Shown: positions 45,600-53,343 of the stretch, one piece after another
How positions within the stretch are numbered: position 1 is the stretch's first letter
Layout: the number at the start of each line of letters is the position of its first letter
From: WHSW01 sp963846565
Lineage (GTDB): Bacteria > Actinomycetota > Thermoleophilia > Solirubrobacterales > 70-9
Reading direction: 5' to 3'
Length of the DNA: 64,000 nucleotides
Assembly (NCBI GenBank): GCA_963846565.1
Contig: CAWJWL010000003.1
Location: forward strand, 496,001 to 560,000
Made by a program: the position numbers and the translations under genes
Notes under the pieces: model-generated
The model's input: only the letters and a program-made list of their open reading frames with translations
What the model was told of the DNA's origin: nothing
Database searches by the model: none

Positions 45600-47522
45600 C
45601 TATCCGACCTTGTGCAGCTGGCGGTGGATCTCGCGCGCGAGCTTTCCGGGCAGCCCGGGGACAGCCTCGATCTCCTCGCGCGAAGCGGCGACGATCCTCT
45701 CGGGCGAGCCGAAGTGCGCGAGCAGGGCGCGCTTGCGGACCGGCCCGACCCCGGAAAGCTCGTCGAGGAGCGACGCCGTCATCGCCTTGTCGCGGCGCCC
45801 GCGGTGGTGCGTGATCGCGAACCGGTGCGCCTCGTCGCGCACCCGCTGCAGAAGTCGCAGGCCCTCGGAGTCGCGATCGATCGCAACCGGCTCGGAGCGC
45901 CCGGGAACGTAGACCTCCTCGAGCCGCTTCGCCAGCGCAATCACCGCCGTGCCCCGCTCGATCAGCGGCTCGAGCGAGCGCATCCCGGCGGAGAGCTGCC
46001 CGCGGCCGCCGTCGATGACGATCAGGTCGGGCACCGAGGCGAAGCTCCCGTCGCGGTCCCGGTCGTGCGGGGAGCGGTCGGCCTGCTCGAGGAGCTGGGC
46101 CGTGCGCCGCGCGAGCACCTCCTCCATCGCGGCGAAGTCATTCGGACCGCGCTCCTTGGCCGACCCCGACGGCCCCGCAGGCGAAGCCGAGGAGCCGGCG
46201 GGCATTGGTTGATTACCGGAGATTCCGCGTACGCGGAATCTCCGGTAATCGGACTTCTTCGGCGCACCACCCTCGAAGACCACCATCGACGCGACCGTGT
46301 GCTCGCCGCCGATGTTGGAGATGTCGAAGCCCTCGACCCGAACCGGCATCTGGTCGAGCTCGAGCGCATCCTGAAGGGCCGACAGGGCGTCGACGCGCTG
46401 CGCACGGCGGCGCTCGCGGCGCAGGCGATCCTGCGCGAGGGCGAGGGTCGCGTTTCGCTGCGCGAGCTCACGCAGGCGTCGCTTGTCGCCTCGCTCGGCG
46501 ACCCGGACCTCGACCGCCCCCCCGCGCCGCGCCGACAGCGCCTCCGCGATCACCGGCGCGCGCTCGCGCATCGCCGCGCCGACGACGACCAGTCTCGGGA
46601 CCACCGGCGCGGCCGAGTAGTACTGGATCACGAACTCCTCGGTGACCTCCGCCTCGTCGCGCTCGGCCTCGTTGGCGAGGTAGAAGCCGTGGCGCTCGGC
46701 GAGGACGCCGTCGCGGACCTGGAAGACCTGCGCGTTCGCCTCCGCCCCCTCGACCGCGACCGCGATCAGGTCGGCGGTGTCGAGCGAGTCCGCGGCGACG
46801 CTGCGGCGCTGCATCAGTGAGCGAACTGCCTCGAGCCGATCGCGGATCACCGCGGCGCGCTCGTACTCCTCGCCCGCCGCGGCCTCCGCCATCTTGCGCT
46901 CGAGGTCGCGCTCGACGTCGCGATAGCGCCCGGACAGGAAATTGACGATCGCGTCGATCCCGCGCCGGTACTCGTCGCGGTCGACGTAGCCGACGCAGGG
47001 CGCCGCGCAGCGCTTGATGTAGTAGTCGAGGCAGGGAACGCCGGAGCGCCGGCCCGGCTCGGGGCCCTCGCAGGTCCGGTACTGGAACAGGCGGCCGAGC
47101 AGATCGAGCGTCTCGCGCACCCGCTTCGCCGACGAGTAGGGACCGAAGTAGATCCGCGCCGAGCGATGGCGCTCGCGGGTGAAGTACACGCGCGGGAACT
47201 CCTCGTCGAGGCTGATCGCGATGTACGGATACGACTTGTCGTCGCGCAAGCGGATGTTGAAGCGCGGGCGGTGGCGCTTGATGAACTGCTGCTCGGCGAG
47301 CAGCGCCTCGGCCTCCGTCTCGGTGACGAGGAAGTCGATCGAGGCGATCTGCGAGATCATGAAGCCGCCGCCCATCGTCGACTTGCCGGAGAAGTGGCCG
47401 GCGACCCGCTTGCGGATCGAGGTGGCCTTGCCGACGTAGAGCACCTTGCCGCGCTCGTCCTTGAACAGGTAGACGCCCGGCTGATCCGGCAGTTTCTTCC
47501 GTTGTTCGTCGATGTCGGCCAC
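45600..47522 (-). CDS. uvrC: Excinuclease ABC subunit C, with an unusual internal insertion
   Basis: Makes both incisions in nucleotide excision repair with UvrAB. About 640 residues: GIY-YIG nuclease (LPDQPGVYLFKD, LYVGKATSIRKRV), the UVR UvrB-binding segment (~205-240), the RNase H-like nuclease (FDISNIGGEHTVASMVVFEGG), and a C-terminal HhH pair (VGPVRKRALLAHFGS, VPGLPGKL). Between YRRF and DFAAM there are 32 residues where E. coli UvrC has nine; the extra ~23 are Pro/Ala/Ser/Gly-rich. The DNA there holds a repeat copy and a perfect palindrome. GTG 47522 is preferred over ATG 47552. Confidence 0.92.
   Translation of the reverse strand: MADIDEQRKKLPDQPGVYLFKDERGKVLYVGKATSIRKRVAGHFSGKSTMGGGFMISQIASIDFLVTETEAEALLAEQQFIKRHRPRFNIRLRDDKSYPYIAISLDEEFPRVYFTRERHRSARIYFGPYSSAKRVRETLDLLGRLFQYRTCEGPEPGRRSGVPCLDYYIKRCAAPCVGYVDRDEYRRGIDAIVNFLSGRYRDVERDLERKMAEAAAGEEYERAAVIRDRLEAVRSLMQRRSVAADSLDTADLIAVAVEGAEANAQVFQVRDGVLAERHGFYLANEAERDEAEVTEEFVIQYYSAAPVVPRLVVVGAAMRERAPVIAEALSARRGGAVEVRVAERGDKRRLRELAQRNATLALAQDRLRRERRRAQRVDALSALQDALELDQMPVRVEGFDISNIGGEHTVASMVVFEGGAPKKSDYRRFRVRGISGNQPMPAGSSASPAGPSGSAKERGPNDFAAMEEVLARRTAQLLEQADRSPHDRDRDGSFASVPDLIVIDGGRGQLSAGMRSLEPLIERGTAVIALAKRLEEVYVPGRSEPVAIDRDSEGLRLLQRVRDEAHRFAITHHRGRRDKAMTASLLDELSGVGPVRKRALLAHFGSPERIVAASREEIEAVPGLPGKLAREIHRQLHKVG
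46160..46205 (-). repeat. Copy of a GC-rich ~45-nt repeat, inside uvrC
   Basis: Read on the minus strand it begins GCCCGCC, then two extra bases, then TCCTCGGCTTCGCC and a G-rich tail ending in GGGGTC. The first 23 bases match the intergenic copy at 59309-59331 except for the 2-base insertion; the tail matches more loosely. It lies within the ~69 nt by which this uvrC exceeds the usual length, encoding Gly-Ser-Ser-Ala-Ser-Pro-Ala. Confidence 0.55.
46211..46250. repeat. Perfect 40-bp palindrome within uvrC
   Basis: The left arm is GATTACCGGAGATTCCGCGT and the right arm is its exact reverse complement, with no spacer. On the coding (minus) strand it encodes DYRRFRVRGISGN, whose first half is a conserved UvrC motif. 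In mRNA it would form a very strong hairpin in the middle of the gene. The flanks are not palindromic. It sits 5 bases from the repeat copy at 46160-46205. Confidence 0.9.
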
Positions 47523-47688
47523 GGGCCCAAGGTTAGGCCCGTGACCCGACATGCCCGCCGCCGCGTCAGCCGGTCAGCTTCGCTTCGCGGTCGGCTTCTT
47601 CGCCTCGAGCGCCGCGTCGACGTGCCGGCCGTCGGGCGAGACGACCAGGTCGTAGAGTTGACGGCCACCCCCGAGAAAGGACCACCTG

Positions 47689-48123
47689 ATGCGGAAGCCC
47701 GCCCTGTTGATCACCGTGCTCGCCCTCGCAGCCTTCGGCTTCACCGCCTGTGGCGACGACGAGGAGGATTCGGGCGGCTCCGAGACGACCGCCGAGACCA
47801 CCGAGGAAACGACGAGCAGCAGCGGAGGCGGCGAGGGCGGCACCGTCGCGCTGACCGCCAACCCGGACGGGGACCTCGCTTACGAGGAGACCGAGGCGTC
47901 GACCGCGGCGGGCGAGGTGACGGTCGAGTTCGACAACCCGGCTCCGCTCGGTCACGACGTCGTCGTCGAGGACGAGAGCGGAAACGAGCTCATCCGCACC
48001 GACATCGTCACCGGCGAATCGACGTCCGCGTCCGGATCGCTCGAGGCCGGCACCTACACCTTCTACTGCTCCGTCGACGGCCACCAGGCCGCCGGGATGG
48101 AGGGCACGCTCACGGTCGAGTAG
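47689..48123 (+). CDS. Cupredoxin (plastocyanin-like) lipoprotein
   Basis: A 144-residue exported protein. The signal peptide ends in a lipobox (LAAFGFTAC). A Ser/Thr/Glu/Gly linker (residues ~22-52) leads into a blue-copper fold: LGHDVVVED gives the first His, and YCSVDGHQAAGMEGTL gives Cys, His and Met, the full type-1 copper set. It probably carries electrons at the outer membrane face. Start ATG preceded by GAAAGG. It diverges from uvrC. Two other cupredoxins are at 57062 and 58816. Confidence 0.87.
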   Translation: MRKPALLITVLALAAFGFTACGDDEEDSGGSETTAETTEETTSSSGGGEGGTVALTANPDGDLAYEETEASTAAGEVTVEFDNPAPLGHDVVVEDESGNELIRTDIVTGESTSASGSLEAGTYTFYCSVDGHQAAGMEGTLTVE

Positions 48124-48135
48124 CGCCGCCCGCGC

Positions 48136-50121
48136 TCAATCCACCAGCTTCACCTCGAGCACCGGCACGCCGAGCTCGCCGGCGCCGCCCATGAGCCCGA
48201 GGATGCGCGCGACGTAGGTCTGCGTCTCCGGGTAGGGCGGCACGCACGAGCAGCCCTCGACCGCGCCCGGCCCGGCGTTGTAGGCGGCGAGCGCGAGTGA
48301 GACGTCGCCCCCGAACTGCTCGAGCAGGTCGGCCATCAGGCGGGCCTGCGCGTCGATCGCCCGGGCCGGATCGAACGGGTCGTCGAGGCCGTACATCGCC
48401 GCCGTGCCGGGCATGAACTGCGCGATCCCGGCGGCGCCGGCCGGCGAGACCGCGTATGGGTTGAAGTTGGACTCCGCCATCAGCTGCGCTGCGAGCAGCG
48501 CCGCGGACACGTTCCAGCGACTCGCGGCGGCGGCGATCAGGTCGCGGAACCGGTCCGGGACGAAGGATGGGAGGCCACCTTCGGCCGCCGCCCCGTCACC
48601 CGTGCCCCGGCGAGCGGCGGTTGAGCCGCCGGTGTCGATTCGATCGCCCTCCGCCGAGCAGGGGGGCGGGCCGGCCTCGAAGCCGTAATGCCAGGCCTCC
48701 CAGGCGTAGCGCCGGACAAAGCCGAACCGGCCCGCGTTGCTCGCCAGCCAGGAGTAGGCCGCGGGCGGCCCGAGGTCGAGCTCGGTTGCACAGCGATGGA
48801 GAGAGGTCCCGGGCGGCGCGACCCAGGTCGGATCGGGATTGGCCGCCCAGAGGATGGCCTGCTCGGCGTCGGAGCGGAAGGCGGAGTTGACCAGCAGCGC
48901 CAGCCCCGCCTCGCGGGCGCCCGCGTCGAGCCGATCGAAGGCGGCGGCGACGTCGGGACGCATCGGCTTCCCCTGCCGGTAGACGAGCGGGCCGGAATAG
49001 CCGCCACCGCTCGCCATGGTGGGGTTCGCCGACCCGGCGCCGCTCGCCGGGGGCACCGCCTTCGCCTCGGCGTGCACCGGCGTCGAGGCTTCGCCCGAGC
49101 CGAGCGCGAGCCGCGTCTCGAGGCGGGCGCGAACGCGAAGCGGCGCGAACGAGTCGTCGTCCGGGAAGGAGACGCGGATCGAGCCGGAGTCGACGTCGTT
49201 GTGCGCCGCGGCCTCCACCGCGGCCAGCTCGGCGCGCTCGAGATACTCGGCCTTCGACAGGTGCGCCGGGTTCGGGGAGCCGCCGGGGCGCCGAGCCGGG
49301 ACGAAGAGTCGGTCGAAGTCGTCGCGCATCGCTCGCGCGGCGGACAGGGCGGTGAGATCCGCGGCGCGCTGGGCCCTCGACTTGCCGGCGACGGCGCCGC
49401 TGAAGGCTCCGAGGGCGAGGGCAGCGCAAACCAACGCGGCGACGGCCCCGAGGACGAGCGGCAGCGCCTGGCCGCGCTCCGCTGCGAGTGCAGTGCGGAG
49501 GCCGGCGGCCAGGCGGCCGGCCCTCCGGCCGAGCTCTCCGCCCGGCTCGATTCCCGCCAGCGCGCGTCGCGATGCGACTCGGCCCGGTGCTCGGCCGGAG
49601 ACCCGAACGCGCAGGCCGGCGGCGTGCAGCTCGCGCACCGCCAGGGACGCCAGTGCCCGCTGGGCCGGCAACGCGGCTCGCAGATGGGCCGCCGTGATCC
49701 CAAGCGAGCGATCGGCGAGCAGCGCGCTCCACAGCTCGACCGGCGCGAAGATGACGACCGCGCGCGCCGAGGCCGCTTCGTCGACGGCGATGCGGATCTG
49801 CCGGCGCAGCGGCTCGAGACCCGCGGGATCCCCGGTCGGCGCGTCGCCGAGCGCCACCCACGCGAGTCGTCCGCGGGCCGACGCCGTGACCCCCGCGTCG
49901 CCGAGCCGGCGCTCGAGCTCGCGGGCACCCTCGGAGGCGAGCATCGTCGGCCCGCGGCGCGAGCGGGTGCCGAGCTCGAGCACGCAAACCGTCCCATCGC
50001 CGCCGGCCACATCCGCCGTGTCAGCCGCCGATGCGATCGCGACGGCGACCGCGGCCGCGCACGCGATCCCGCCGTCGGCGCCGGGAAGCTCTCCCGCGAG
50101 CACGACCGGGGGCGGGGTCAT
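48136..50121 (-). CDS. TadG-like / VanY D,D-carboxypeptidase / lytic transglycosylase fusion
   Basis: A 661-residue composite. Residues 1-200: Ala-rich Rossmann-like region without a P-loop, no clear family. Residues ~213-270: TadG/TadE-type segment (ERGQALPLVLGAVAAL membrane helix, then KSRAQRAADLTALSAARAM). Residues ~375-485: VanY-type M15 peptidase (NSAFRSDAEQ, SLHRCATELDLG with His442 and Asp449, WEAWHYGFE with His478). Residues ~520-640: SLT-type lytic transglycosylase (AESNFNPYAVSPAGAAGIAQFMPGT, catalytic Glu550; AYNAGPGAV). The ATG overlaps the TadE-like gene (ATGA). It may place two wall-cutting activities at a pilus-like assembly; this is inference. Confidence 0.85.
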   Translation of the reverse strand: MTPPPVVLAGELPGADGGIACAAAVAVAIASAADTADVAGGDGTVCVLELGTRSRRGPTMLASEGARELERRLGDAGVTASARGRLAWVALGDAPTGDPAGLEPLRRQIRIAVDEAASARAVVIFAPVELWSALLADRSLGITAAHLRAALPAQRALASLAVRELHAAGLRVRVSGRAPGRVASRRALAGIEPGGELGRRAGRLAAGLRTALAAERGQALPLVLGAVAALVCAALALGAFSGAVAGKSRAQRAADLTALSAARAMRDDFDRLFVPARRPGGSPNPAHLSKAEYLERAELAAVEAAAHNDVDSGSIRVSFPDDDSFAPLRVRARLETRLALGSGEASTPVHAEAKAVPPASGAGSANPTMASGGGYSGPLVYRQGKPMRPDVAAAFDRLDAGAREAGLALLVNSAFRSDAEQAILWAANPDPTWVAPPGTSLHRCATELDLGPPAAYSWLASNAGRFGFVRRYAWEAWHYGFEAGPPPCSAEGDRIDTGGSTAARRGTGDGAAAEGGLPSFVPDRFRDLIAAAASRWNVSAALLAAQLMAESNFNPYAVSPAGAAGIAQFMPGTAAMYGLDDPFDPARAIDAQARLMADLLEQFGGDVSLALAAYNAGPGAVEGCSCVPPYPETQTYVARILGLMGGAGELGVPVLEVKLVD

Positions 50122-50483
50122 CCGGCCTCCTCCGGCTCGCGCACCCAGGCCGACGAGCTGACCTCGAACGCCTCGGCGAGCGGTTCGATGAGCGCCGGTG
50201 GACGGACGTGAACGGTGACCCGGCCACCCGTCGTCTCGACCTCGAGGTCGTCCTCCGCCCAGCCGGGCATCGCCTCGCGCGCGGCGGCGCCGGCCGAGGC
50301 GCCGGTAGCGAGGGCGATCGCCCCGGCCTCGACCGCCCCGTCGGCAAGCGTCAGCGCGTAGCCGACCGCGAGCAGCTGCAGGCAGGCGAGGCCCGCGAGC
50401 AGTAGCAGCGGCACACCGGCGAGTAGCTCGAGCGACGCCTGCCCCGCCTCGGACCGGCCGGCGTTCGCGGGGCGCTCAACCAT
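50118..50483 (-). CDS. TadE-like pilin-family membrane protein
   Basis: A 121-residue protein with the TadE pattern: a polar start, GQASLELLAGVPLLLLAGLACLQLLAVGYAL (Glu early in a single helix), then a small extracytoplasmic beta domain (VETTGGRVTVHVRPP). TadE-like pseudopilins are exported and assembled with Flp/Tad pili or related machines. It overlaps both neighbours: 8 bases with the upstream TadE-like gene, 4 with the TadG-like fusion. No TadA ATPase, TadB/C or Flp pilin is in the window. Confidence 0.78.
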   Translation of the reverse strand: MVERPANAGRSEAGQASLELLAGVPLLLLAGLACLQLLAVGYALTLADGAVEAGAIALATGASAGAAAREAMPGWAEDDLEVETTGGRVTVHVRPPALIEPLAEAFEVSSSAWVREPEEAG

Positions 50484-50835
50484 CGTCGGCCTCGAGCGTC
50501 GCCTCGGCCCTGACGGGGATCGAGGGGATCCCCGGCAGCACCGCCGGGGCCCGGAGGCTGACCCCGACCGGACCGTCGTCGACCGCGATCTCCGCCTTCT
50601 CCTCGAGCCATCCCGGCAGCGCGCTGCGCGCGGCCGCCTCCGCATCGCCACCGACGTGGGCGGCTCGAGCGCCGGCCCGCGCGGCGCCGCCGGCGGTCCA
50701 GAGCGCGTAGCCCGCAATCGCCGACTGGCCGACCAGGAGGACGACCGCGAGCAGGATCGGGACGACGGCGACGAGCTCCGCGGAGGCCTGTCCGCGCTGG
50801 CTGTGGTGGCCGGAGCGAGGCCATGGTGATCGCAT
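50476..50835 (-). CDS. TadE-like pilin-family membrane protein
   Basis: A 119-residue protein similar in plan to its downstream partner: QRGQASAELVAVVPILLAVVLLVGQSAIAGYAL (pilin-like helix with Glu), then an Ala-rich helix and a small beta domain ending VRAEATLEADDG. First gene of the three-gene run; ATG at 50835. The two TadE-like proteins share the sequence pattern but are not near-identical, so they are likely separate minor pilins of one complex. Confidence 0.78.
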   Translation of the reverse strand: MRSPWPRSGHHSQRGQASAELVAVVPILLAVVLLVGQSAIAGYALWTAGGAARAGARAAHVGGDAEAAARSALPGWLEEKAEIAVDDGPVGVSLRAPAVLPGIPSIPVRAEATLEADDG

Positions 50836-50936
50836 GCGAGCGACAGTAGGCGCGGTCGGCGCGCGGATGGTGCGCGTCGCGTGTCAGACCACGCACGAAC
50901 GAGATGCGAACGAGGCGCCGCGCGCGGATCGGACTC

Positions 50937-51287
50937 TCAGTGGGCCCGGGACTCTCCGTAGGTGCGCACGATCGCGTACACCGAGAGCCCGACGATCGCG
51001 AGCCAGGCGAAGAGGCCGAGACCGCTCTCGAGCATCTCGTCGGCAGCGGCGATCATCAGCACGATCGCCCCGAGCGCGCCGACGAGGATCGCCCGCCAGC
51101 GCTCCTCGAGGCTGAGATAGGTGAGCCTGTTCTGGCGGTAGAACTGGTAACCGGCGAATCCGATCAGCACGAGGAAGCCGATCGTGATCGTGGCGACGAT
51201 CGCCTCCGCCACCTCTCCCCCGCCCGGCACCTCGGCGACGACGAGCGCCAGGAGCAGGATGATCGCGACGTTACGGACGTGCTTCAC
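50937..51287 (-). CDS. Small four-helix membrane protein, unknown function
   Basis: A 116-residue protein with about four hydrophobic helices (AIILLLALVVAEV, AIVATITIGFLVLIGFAGYQF, AILVGALGAIVLMIAA, LGLFAWLAIVGLSVYAIV) and a central polar loop YRQNRLTYLSLEERWR. No family recognised. GTG start. It is 100 bp upstream of the TadE-like genes and 16 bp downstream of another small membrane gene, all on the minus strand. Confidence 0.65.
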   Translation of the reverse strand: MKHVRNVAIILLLALVVAEVPGGGEVAEAIVATITIGFLVLIGFAGYQFYRQNRLTYLSLEERWRAILVGALGAIVLMIAAADEMLESGLGLFAWLAIVGLSVYAIVRTYGESRAH

Positions 51288-51303
51288 GACCCCAGCGTAC
51301 CCC

Positions 51304-51543
51304 TCACTTCGAGGTCATCACGATCACGCCGAACGCCGCGGCGGCAGCGGTGGCCAGCAGTCCGATCACCGCGAGAGCGCCGAACGCGACCGCCTCGACC
51401 ATGCGGCCCTCGCGGTTCGCCTCCTGGAAGCGCGCCACTCCGAGGATCGCTAGCGAGAACACGAACGTCGTGCCGACCCCGGCGATGAACGCGCCCAGGA
51501 TCGTCTCCCCGAGCGCCTTGGTGTCGACGATCGTCGCGATCAA
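51304..51543 (-). CDS. Small two-helix membrane protein, unknown function
   Basis: A 79-residue protein with two hydrophobic helices (TILGAFIAGVGTTFVFSLAILGVARF and VEAVAFGALAVIGLLATAAAAAFGVIVM) separated by QEANREGR. TTG start with AGGTGA some bases upstream. It lies 11 bp downstream of the Pit transporter gene and so may belong to the phosphate operon. No family recognised. Confidence 0.6.
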   Translation of the reverse strand: MIATIVDTKALGETILGAFIAGVGTTFVFSLAILGVARFQEANREGRMVEAVAFGALAVIGLLATAAAAAFGVIVMTSK

Positions 51544-51554
51544 GCTTCAATCAC

Positions 51555-52660
51555 CTAACTCGCCGCCGGCACGGGGACGCCCCGCCGGTTTCGGTGGGCG
51601 AAGAGGACGCCGGCGAGCACGAGGCCAACGGCGGAGACGATCAACGGGCCGACCGCGCCGGGGAAGAGGTCGCAGAACAAAAAGGCGACGCCCCCGATCG
51701 CCGCCGCTGCCGGAAGGGTGAGGATCCAGGCGGTGACCATGTTCCCGGCGACCCCCCAGCGGACGGCCGAGAGGCGCTTGCCGGCGCCGGCGCCCATCAC
51801 GCCGCCGGCGATCACCTGGGTCGTCGAGAGCGGGTAGCCGAAGTGCGAGGAGGCGAGGATCACGGCCGCCCCGGCGCCCTGGGCGGAGAAGCCCTGGGCC
51901 GCGTCCATCTTGATGATCCGCGTGCCCATCGTCTTGATGATCCGCCAACCCCCCATGTAGGTACCCAGCGCGATCGCGGTCGCCGCCGAGATCGACGACC
52001 CACGTCGGGACCTCGAACCCCTCGCTCGAGAGGTTGCCGTTGGCGACCAGCGCGAGCGTGATCACCCCCATCGTCTTCTGCGCGTCGTTGGTCCCGTGGG
52101 CGAGCGCGAGCAGGCCGCCGGAGAGGATCTGGCCGAAGCGATAGCCGCGGATGACCGGTCCAGGGCGTTGGCGGCCGACGATCCAGTAGGCGATCACGAT
52201 CGCGATCCCTCCGACGACGAAGGCCAGAACCGGCGCGATCACCGCGGGGATCAGCACCTTGCCGAGGATTCCCTCGCCGAGCACGCGCGGACGCCCCGGC
52301 GCTGAACAGGGTGGCGCCGACGACGCCGCCGATGAGGGCGTGGGAGGAGCTCGACGGGAGGCCGAAGTACCAGGTGATCAGGTTCCAGGTGATCGCCCCG
52401 ATCAGCCCGGCGAAGATCACCGTGGTCGTGATCGCCAGCGGGTCGACTACGTCCTTCGCCACGGTCGCCGCGACCTCGAGCGAGATGAACGCGCCGGCGA
52501 AGTTGAGCACCGCGGCGAAGCCGACCGCGAACCGAGGCGGCATCGCCTTGGTCGAGATCGAGGTGGCGACGACGTTCGCCGTGTCGTGGAACCCGTTGGT
52601 GAAGTCGAAGGCCAGCGCCGTGACCACGACGATGCCGAGAATCAGGTCGGCTTCGCTCAT
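51555..52660 (-). pseudogene. Pit-family inorganic phosphate transporter, two frameshifts
   Basis: A proton/sodium-linked phosphate permease. From ATG 52660: DFTNGFHDTANVVATSISTKAM (first PiT signature), GAITWNLITWYFGLPSSSSHALIGG; after a break, ILGKVLIPAVIAPV, LALAHGTNDAQKTMGVITLAL (second signature); after a second break, MGGWRIIKTMG, YPLSTTQVIAGG and the C-terminal helices. Removing one G at ~52285 and one C at ~51993 joins all three into 367 residues, the usual length. Both signatures are intact. It follows the DUF47 partner gene directly. Confidence 0.87.
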
Positions 52661-52670
52661 GATCGCGCCA

Positions 52671-53292
52671 TCAAGCGTTCTTGATCACGATGCCTTCGAG
52701 GATGTGGGCCGATGTCTCGGTCGCGTCGATCGCGCGCTCGAGCCGCAGGAAGAGGTCCCGCCAGCGGATCACGACCATCGGGTCGATTCCGTTCGAGAAC
52801 AAGGCGGCGACCGCGTCCCTGTAGAGACGGTCGCCGTCGTTCTCGAGCCGGTGGATCTCGATCCAGTAGCTTCTCGAGGTCCTTGAAGCCGCGCAGGTGC
52901 TCGAGCGCCTCGGCGAGCTGCTCGCACGACTTGACCAGCACGTCGGCGAGCCCGAACGACTGCTCCATCGGCGCCTCGATGTTGTAGAGGCCCATGAAGT
53001 CCGCCGTCTCCTCGATGTTGTCGACGATGTCGTCGAGCTGCGTCGCGAGCGCGTAGATGTCGCCGCCGTCGATCGGGGTGACGAAGGTCGTGTTGACCCT
53101 GCGGACGATGTCGTGGGTGATCCGGTCGCCCTCCTGCTCGACGAGCAGCAGCTCGCGCGCCAGGCCGCGCTTCTCGGGCCAGCCCTCGAGCATCTCCTCG
53201 AGCAGATGGGCCGCGCGCACCGAGTTCTGCCCCGCCTGGTTGAAGAGATCGAAGAAGACGCGGTCCTTGGGGACGAGCGACGGCAGAGGCAC
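52671..53292 (-). pseudogene. DUF47 (PhoU-like) Pit accessory protein, frameshifted
   Basis: An all-helical PhoU-like protein found next to Pit transporters and thought to regulate them. From GTG 53292: FFDLFNQAGQNSVRAAHLLEEML, EQEGDRITHDIVRRVNTTFVTPID, DDIVDNIEETADFMGLY; then a break after GFKDLEK and continuation WIEIHRLENDGDRLYRDAVAALF in the next frame to the C-terminus. Removing one G at ~52869 gives 206 residues, as expected. It is 51 bp downstream of wecB and 10 bp upstream of pit. Confidence 0.87.
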
Positions 53293-53343
53293 GGGGCGAA
53301 GCTACCAATTGGACAGGTCGGCGGGCGAGCGGGCGAGCCGCCG

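Noticed and set aside
47574..47661. Minus-strand open frame ending SPDGRHVDAALEAKKPTAKRS
   Set aside because: Protein-like composition but no start codon with a ribosome site, no recognised family, and it overlaps the short divergent gap between uvrC and the cupredoxin; too little to call.
53293..53343. Possible fourth copy of the GC-rich repeat (GGGGCGAAGC ... GGCGGGCGAGCGGG)
   Set aside because: Only short pieces resemble the core and the order is interrupted by an AT-containing stretch; could be chance in GC-rich DNA.
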